Origin: Trichomonas tenax
Lineage: Eukaryota; Parabasalia; Trichomonadida; Trichomonadidae
Assembly (NCBI GenBank): GCA_023091735.1
Contig: JALKBU010001285.1
Location: 1-13,144 of the forward strand
Direction: 5' to 3'
DNA length: 13,144 bases
The position numbers were made by a program, and so were the translations under genes. Shown here one piece after another: positions 9,087-13,144 of this stretch. The notes under the pieces were generated by a model. It saw only the letters and a program-made list of their open reading frames with translations. It had not been told where the DNA came from and made no database searches. The first letter of the stretch is position 1. Each line of letters opens with the position of its first letter.

Positions 9087-9664
9087 ATGGGATGTACTAT
9101 AGTTGAACAAATTGTCACACGATGCTTATAAAGAAATTTCCAAGTTCGCTGCTGAATTGGATCTTGAGAAGGAACTTAAAGCCCTCAAGAACTACAGAGA
9201 AGAGATGATGAGAATCCAAGAAGAGAATGACTATGGTGAGGAAGAAGACTCTATGTCTCAAATCTATAGATAAAAGCTGCTGCTGAAGTTGCTGACAACG
9301 GCAAAGATCGCGAAGAATATGCTGATAAATTTGGTAAGCTTCTTCAATTTGAAGAAATCGAAGCTCGAGCATAAAGCGAACATGACACGTGAACGTAAAG
9401 AGAAGCTCAGGCAGGAGAAGATTGCAAAGAGAAGAGCGGAACTCGGCGAAGGTGATGGCATCCAAATTCCTGACGAAGAACTTTTGTCTGATGATGAAGA
9501 TGAGGATGGAAATCTTGAGGGAGTCGAAGTCGAAGAAGGCGAGGCCAGAGGAGAGTACAGCACATACGAAAAGCCAGAGTTCGAAGAGAAGAAGCCAAAG
9601 TTTAAACCTAAACCAAGATGCTCACTCTATGTATGATAAAGATACCTCAAAATTATTCATCTAG
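9087..9664 (+). pseudogene. Broken gene for a charged, helical, unrecognised protein
   Basis: Protein-like sequence moves between frames. A start-like ATG at 9087 (MGCTIVEQIVT) loses frame near 9120. Then DAYKEISKFAAELDLEKELK and NYREEMMRIQEENDYGEEED run to a TAA at 9271. From 9270 to 9371 the neighbouring frame carries KAAAEVADNGKDREEYADKF, ending in TAA at 9372. From 9373 the earlier frame resumes (NMTRERKEKLRQEKIAKRRA, then an acidic DDEDEDGN patch) to a stop at 9634-9636. The neighbouring frame gives DAHSMYDKDTSKLFI to 9664, perhaps the true end after another shift. Many codons end in G or C (AAG, GAG, CTC), as in the neighbouring host genes, so this looks like a decayed host gene rather than mobile DNA. 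It is divergent from the SURF6-like gene, about 145 bases away. I do not recognise the family. Confidence 0.6.
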
Positions 9665-9737
9665 ATGAAACATGTTTTCAACAATACGAATACAAGATTT
9701 CGGATTTCAAATATTTTTAAAAAGTTTGTTTGATTAT

Positions 9738-10086
9738 TCACTCAGTAGCGCCTACCGATTTTAGATATTGAACAATTTCGAGAAATTCATTTTTAACTGC
9801 AATTGATAATGGACTTATAGATCTAAATGATGATAAAATGTGAATGAGTGACTTTTTATGATTATTTGGTACAGAACGTTCAATATGATGATTAATAATT
9901 TTATCTTTATTATCTAATTCTTGTTTTAATTCATTATTTTTATTTTTTAATTCGTTCCGTTCATATCATATAGATGATAAAATGTGAATGAATGATTAAT
10001 TTGACATTCACATCAGCACCATGCTCAACGAGAAATTCAACGATTTCAAGAGATTTCATTTGAATTGCAATAACCAAAGGACATTT
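9738..10086 (-). pseudogene. Remains of an ankyrin-repeat protein gene
   Basis: Two ankyrin repeats can be read on the minus strand, in different frames. Upstream, 10003-10086 encodes PLVIAIQMKSLEIVEFLVEH followed by GADVNV. Downstream, 9738-9965 is open for about 75 codons without a Met. It starts with a Lys/Asn/Glu-rich coil-like stretch (RNELKNKNNELKQELDNK) and ends with SPLSIAVKNEFLEIVQYLKS, then VGATE and a TGA at 9738-9740. Both repeats carry the family core PL-x-IA and LEIV-x-[FY]L, and the short end after the last GA is typical of trichomonad ankyrin proteins. A 23-base sequence occurs twice (9829-9851 and 9973-9995, 22 of 23 identical) and weakly a third time near 10100-10125, probably successive decayed repeat units. 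Frameshifts and stops (for example 9966-9968) separate the pieces, so no intact product is possible. Confidence 0.72.
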
Positions 10087-10559
10087 TTATCACGATGATA
10101 ATCAAAACTGAATGATTGATTTCATATCATAATAGTAGTATATATAGGGAGGTATTTGCCATTTTTCGTAACATATATGGTGGGGGATCAATACCTAACA
10201 TATGGTGGGTGAAACTGAGTTAATTTTTGTTATTAATAAGCTGTATATAGATGGTAACGATTCAGCCTGAACTACTGAAAACATACATCAAAACAAAAAA
10301 AAGTTATTGCTGATCATGAAAATGAAAACCACACCATACCTCAATGATTCGGTCATAGTTTAAATCATGAATGTAATTCGGAACTGACATATAAATATGA
10401 TGCAAAATCCTGTATCCTCTAGTGGTTCCTAGGTTCCTGGTTCCTAGTTTGTTTAAAAACCATTTTTTTCATGATTTTTTCAGCTTTTTGGTTCAGCTTT
10501 TCGACTCATCATTTTTCACTCGAAAACCACAAAATTTGATAAAAAAATAATGTTTAGTA
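10087..10559. other. Non-coding stretch with small repeats
   Basis: No gene is seen. It holds the G-rich repeat pair at 10150-10209 and a run of three short GGTTCCT units at 10424-10446. A 13-nt near-tandem pair CAGCTTTTTGGTT/CAGCTTTTCGACT lies at 10481-10506. This is probably the boundary between the decayed host genes and the mobile-element island. Confidence 0.4.
10150..10209. repeat. Inverted and direct repeats with G runs
   Basis: AGGTATT (10150-10156) pairs with AATACCT (10190-10196). The segment TAACATATATGGTGGG (from 10169) is repeated as TAACATATGGTGGG (from 10196). The G-run context loosely resembles the reverse complement of the GGGTCCCCCC motif in the tandem array at the right end of the window, so this could be the opposite end of the same element. 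Confidence 0.4.
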
Positions 10560-10781
10560 TTACTTAGATATATAAACCCATTCACATTCTCCATCAATTT
10601 TTACATGCTTGCGTTCAGCAAATTCTCTCATTTTTCCACCAAAAGTATTGGAAGCACAAATGCAGAATCCGTTTTCTTTAGCAAATCTGACATAATGGTT
10701 GTAACAATTTTTACAAATCCATCCATCTTTGAATGAATTCTTATATTCTTCATAAAATAGCTCATAACTGCTTTTATTCAT
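10560..10781 (-). CDS. Small Cys-containing protein or gene fragment, unrecognised
   Basis: From the first ATG (10781) this is 73 residues. C23-x2-C26 sits in the segment GWICKNCYNHY, C40-x-C42 in GFCICA, and C66 lies near the end; this could be a metal site, but no known zinc-finger spacing fits. The frame stays open upstream to 10850, adding protein-like residues (ISKFNIRKLLQTAEKKELIE) without a Met. A TGA at 10851-10853 then interrupts it, so the shown start may be internal and the gene may be 5' damaged. It lies head to head with the rightward Lys/Glu-rich gene series and overlaps the start of its first decayed member. The codons are A/T-ending. I cannot assign a function. Confidence 0.4.
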   Translation of the reverse strand: MNKSSYELFYEEYKNSFKDGWICKNCYNHYVRFAKENGFCICASNTFGGKMREFAERKHVKIDGECEWVYISK

Positions 10782-10838
10782 TTCTATCAATTCTTTCTTC
10801 TCTGCTGTTTGCAGTAATTTGCGAATATTGAATTTTGA

Positions 10839-11198
10839 AATGTTAGCGACTCAATAGTAAATAGTGGGGGAAAACGTGAAGCTCATGGTCAACAGGTTTA
10901 TTTTACAGACCAGTAACTGATTTGGGAGCATTTAATAGAGCTTGAACGTAATTACGCTAAACTTTACGGAAAACATAAAAAAATGAAAGCAAGATATAAC
11001 GATTTAATTTATGAACCTGAAGATATCATTAAGCCCGAAATTCATGAAGATGTTAAACCCGAGATTAAAGAAGATATAAAACCTGTTGAAGTTAAACACG
11101 AAGTTCATGATGAACCACAAATTCAATCAAAACCTCAGCAAATTAAACGTAGAAATTGGCGTTCTCAACTAATGAATTCGAATTTTTATATAGTATAA
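10839..11198 (+). pseudogene. Decayed first gene of the rightward mobile-element series
   Basis: A protein-like reading starts before the first good ATG. GGKREAHGQQVYFTD is followed by an in-frame TAA at 10914-10916. Across that point the next frame reads VTDLGAFNRA (10913-10942), and the first frame resumes with ERNYAKLYGKHKKMKARYND. This fits one lost base near 10912 and a compensating change near 10943. From the ATG at 10983 a 71-residue tail remains intact. It contains a degenerate acidic/basic repeat, IKPEIHED / VKPEIKED / IKPVEVKHE, then a basic QIKRRNWRSQL end. The stop (11196-11198) lies one base before the next gene's ATG. No family is recognised. I read this as a damaged gene of a large DNA transposon. 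Confidence 0.5.
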
Positions 11199-11199
11199 A

Positions 11200-11457
11200 A
11201 TGAGTGTTCCGAAAGAAGTACCTTACAGAAATAAACAAGAGGAAGAATTTCTGTTGTGGCTTGCAAATGTTAAATATGATGAAGCAACAATTAATCCAGA
11301 AATTGGGTATAGAGAACGATATATTGACTCTGCATTAATGCCGTTTGATAAAGGATATGCATTTTATAGTTTGAGAAATAACTTGTACAGAAAAGAATTA
11401 GAAAAAGCAAAGCAGGCGGAAAGGGTAAAAAGAATGAAACATAAAAATAAAAAATAA
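11200..11457 (+). CDS. Small basic hypothetical protein of the mobile-element series
   Basis: This 85-residue open frame starts with ATG one base after the preceding stop (MSVPKEVPYRNKQEEEFLLW). The middle is mixed (LANVKYDEATINPEIGYRER) and the end is a Lys-rich helix (RKELEKAKQAERVKRMKHKN). Leu and Lys codons are mostly TTA/TTG and AAA, unlike the host genes to the left. The next start lies 19 bases downstream. It is the only member of the series without a visible break, but a shift at either end cannot be excluded. The function is unknown; the small size and close packing are typical of virus-like transposons. Confidence 0.5.
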   Translation: MSVPKEVPYRNKQEEEFLLWLANVKYDEATINPEIGYRERYIDSALMPFDKGYAFYSLRNNLYRKELEKAKQAERVKRMKHKNKK

Positions 11458-11476
11458 ATATTTTTGCAATTAATAA

Positions 11477-12411
11477 ATGCCGAAAATTAGGAAAGGATTA
11501 AAGAAAAGGAGAACTTTATTAAAACGACCGAAGACTGAACCCACTCCGTTAGATCCAAAAGATATTCCTCAACATTTATTAGATAAAATGCCTTCTGGTT
11601 TTAAACTTAATCCATCAATGCAAGATTTAAGACGAATAATGATGAATTCATTAACTCAACCATTCATTCCATAAATTTCGCCTCAACAGCAGCAATTAAA
11701 TCAATTAAGAGACAATAACGATAATAAGGAACGTTTATTAAACGATGTTGCCCGTTCATTAGAACAGGAACGAGAAAGAAAGAAGGAATTAAAGAAAGAA
11801 AACGAAAATAAAATGAAAAATCAAGATAACGAACATGAATTAAAGATGAAGGAACAAGAATTGAAAAATGAACTTGAAAATAAAAAGATGAAACATAAAA
11901 TAGCGGAGAAACAACATGAGCTTAATTATCAAGAAACAAAATTAAATAGTACCTATGAATTAGCCACTGCTGAAAATGCATATAATACTAAACTTGCAGA
12001 ATTAAATGGTCAGAAAATTGAAAATGAATTGTTAACAAGAGAAATTAAAAATAATCAAATGAAGAATAATTACGATAGAGCAGAACGAACGATAGAAGGT
12101 TTAAAGAAAGAAAATGAAGCTATGAAGAAGACATTAAAAGATTTAGCAAAAGATGATTTTTAAAGGGATTTCATAATAAAGTAAATGAACAACAAAAATT
12201 AACTTTTGAAAATGAATTATTAACGGCGATGTTAAAACAAGAACGAGAAAATCAGCGTTTAAGGTTAGAAAGGAAATTTCAACCTGACGAAAATGCAGTA
12301 AAAGCGATTGAAGATAAATACCAAAAAGACCTTGAAAGAGTTAAGAAGGAGGACACACAAACAAATGAGCCCTTTCCGGCGAGCAAGCTCGCCTTTGGGC
12401 TGGTGAAATGA
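11477..12411 (+). pseudogene. Coiled-coil protein gene broken by one stop and one frameshift
   Basis: Three consecutive open pieces belong to one gene. Piece one (from MPKIRKGLKKRRTLLKRPKT, with a Pro-rich DPKDIPQHLLDKMPSGF) ends at a TAA at 11672-11674. The same frame continues at once as ISPQQQQLNQLRDNNDNKER and stays open to 12163, so a single sense codon, probably CAA, became TAA. At 12157-12165 the frame passes to the +2 register in a T run followed by AAAG (one T lost fits). It continues as GFHNKVNEQQKLTFENELL to 12411. From about 11690 to 12350 the protein is an almost continuous Glu/Lys/Asn/Leu coiled coil. It ends inside a GC-rich hairpin with EPFPASKLAFGLVK. Leu is almost always TTA. 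It resembles structural or scaffold-like coiled coils of large transposons, but no specific family is recognised. Confidence 0.65.
12368..12401. repeat. GC-rich palindrome in the last codons of the coiled-coil gene
   Basis: The inner stem GGCGAG/CTCGCC (12378-12383 with 12388-12393, loop CAAG) and the outer stem AGCCC/GGGCT (12368-12372 with 12397-12401) are separated by an unpaired bulge of TTTCC against TTT. The surroundings are very AT-rich. A short frame starting at the ATG at 12365 is just a reading of the palindrome. It may act as a 3'-end or RNA-processing hairpin. Confidence 0.7.
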
Positions 12412-12431
12412 AGGCATTTAATGAGATTTTG

Positions 12432-12501
12432 ACCGTTTTGCACGGTAAGACATGAATAAATGGGCACTAAATACAACTGCACCGAGTGCATCGAGTCGAT
12501 G
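12432..12501. repeat. Cluster of three small hairpins
   Basis: ACCGT/ACGGT (12432-12436 with 12442-12446) is followed by TGCAC/GTGCA (12478-12482 with 12486-12490, loop CGA) and CATCG/CGATG (12489-12493 with 12497-12501, loop AGT). The last two share two bases and so are alternatives. All stems are perfect. Just after them, 12498-12507 (GATGTTAGCA) is the exact complement of the right arm of the first long hairpin. Confidence 0.6.
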
Positions 12502-12526
12502 TTAGCATAGAAAATAGTTAGTAATA

Positions 12527-12573
12527 AGATGTTCGCATAATCCACGACTTCGCCGTGGCTTCTGCTAACATCT
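12527..12573. repeat. Long two-part hairpin, copy 1
   Basis: The outer arms are AGATGTTCGCA (12527-12537) and TGCTAACATCT (12563-12573), with one mismatch. The inner arms are CCACG (12542-12546) and CGTGG (12554-12558). On the minus strand the inner stem extends through a G-T and a C-G pair to a GAA loop. The centre is base 12550. Confidence 0.8.
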
Positions 12574-12952
12574 TTTTATGTAATTACTGAAATCGTAAAT
12601 TATAAAAACAATAATTTATTAATACTAATATTTACGATAGAGTTAATTTTACAAGTTAGGGTCCCCCCATATAGAAAATAAAATTTTGAAATTGCTTACA
12701 AAATTAACGTTAAAATTAATTTTGAAACTAATGACTTTATAAAATTTATGACAAACAAACTAACTAACTAAGAAAAGAAAGCCAAAGGATTTGGGGGTAA
12801 GGAAATTTTGAAAAATAATTTTAGTGGTTATGAGAGAAAATTTATTCAGTTTTTGAAAAAAAAATAATTTATGACAAACTAACTAACTAAGAAAAGAAAG
12901 CGAAAAGAAATGGGGGTAAGGAAATTTTGAAAAATAATTTTAGTTAGTAATT

Positions 12953-12999
12953 AGATGTTCGCATCCGTCACGACTGCGCCGTGACTTCTGCGAACATCT
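12953..12999. repeat. Long two-part hairpin, copy 2
   Basis: The outer arms AGATGTTCGCA (12953-12963) and TGCGAACATCT (12989-12999) are perfect over 11 bases. The inner arms are TCACG (12968-12972) and CGTGA (12980-12984), with an ACTGCGC loop between them. The minus-strand triloop is GCA. The centre is base 12976, exactly 426 from copy 1. Confidence 0.85.
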
Positions 13000-13144
13000 A
13001 TTTAAATATATTTACGGCAGAATTAGTTTTACAAGTTAGGGTCCCCCCTATATAGAAAATAAATTTTTGAATTACTTACAAAACTAACGTTAATTTTATT
13101 TTGGAATTCCTGACTTTATAAAATGTATTCAGTTTTAAAAATAA

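Larger units (their letters stand above)
12515..13144. repeat. Tandem repeat of about 426 bp, second copy cut by the window edge
   Basis: Unit one (12515-12940) and unit two (12941-end) both start TAGTTAGTAA. Each contains the long hairpin, then TTTACG (12631 and 13011), ACAAGTTAGGGTCCCCCC, GAAAATAAA and GACTTTATAAAAT in the same order. Unit one has about 46 extra bases after its hairpin. A nested repeat with a 119-base offset (12748-12824 and 12871-12943, both with AACTAACTAAGAAAAGAAAG and GGGGGTAAGGAAATTTTG) fills the end of unit one. This kind of subterminal tandem structure is common at ends of large DNA transposons. Confidence 0.8.

Noticed and set aside
10424..10446. GGTTC as a tRNA T-arm motif
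   Set aside because: It is a simple tandem repeat, and no acceptor, D-arm or anticodon stem fits around it.
12365..12406. Short frame MSPFRRASSPLGW as a gene start
   Set aside because: It is a reading of the palindrome itself and stops after 13 codons.
12655..12675. TTAGGG-like AGTTAGGGTCCCCCC as telomeric sequence
   Set aside because: There is one unit per 380-426 bases and no tandem TTAGGG array, so it is part of the larger repeat.

Overview
This is protist nuclear DNA, most likely from a trichomonad; I favour Trichomonas vaginalis but cannot exclude Tritrichomonas. The reasons are AT-rich spacers, intronless genes, a very large receptor-type class III nucleotidyl cyclase with a TPR-like block, ankyrin relics ending in a GATE-like C-terminus, a UAAA overlapping a stop codon, and decayed mobile-element genes with quite different codon use. 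I saw no rRNA, tRNA or CRISPR array.

Left edge (1-261): two tiny perfect hairpins lie in the last codons of a leftward open frame that leaves the window, followed by an imperfect inverted repeat. 847-5535 (-): a 1562-residue membrane cyclase with about 12 membrane helices, a TPR-like block, two sequon-bearing loops, a PAS domain and a C-terminal cyclase domain. 5536-7465: AT-rich spacer with two weak hairpins and a homopolymer tract.

Host housekeeping block: a Rab-like GTPase (7466-8044, +) and a SURF6/Rrp14-like nucleolar protein (8313-8942, -). Next come a broken, charged, unrecognised pseudogene (9087-9664, +) and the remains of an ankyrin-repeat gene (9738-10086, -).

Right third (about 10140-13144): a decayed mobile-element island. 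It has a short Cys-containing leftward frame, then a tightly packed rightward series of Lys/Glu-rich genes (10839-11198, 11200-11457, 11477-12411). At least two of these are broken by stops or frameshifts. Their Leu, Lys and Glu codons are almost all A/T-ending, unlike the host genes. A Maverick/Polinton-type element is my best guess, but no hallmark gene (integrase, polymerase B, ATPase, protease, capsid) is present to prove it.

The most striking non-gene signal is the hairpins. A GC-rich palindrome sits in the last codons of the coiled-coil pseudogene. Three small hairpins follow, then a roughly 426-bp tandem unit carrying a long two-part hairpin. The two copies of that hairpin differ by a compensatory base-pair change, and both keep a C(GNA)G triloop on the minus strand. 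The left-edge hairpins also have C(GAA)G loops on the strand opposite the coding strand. This suggests a shared 3'-end or replication-related DNA/RNA structure in the mobile elements.
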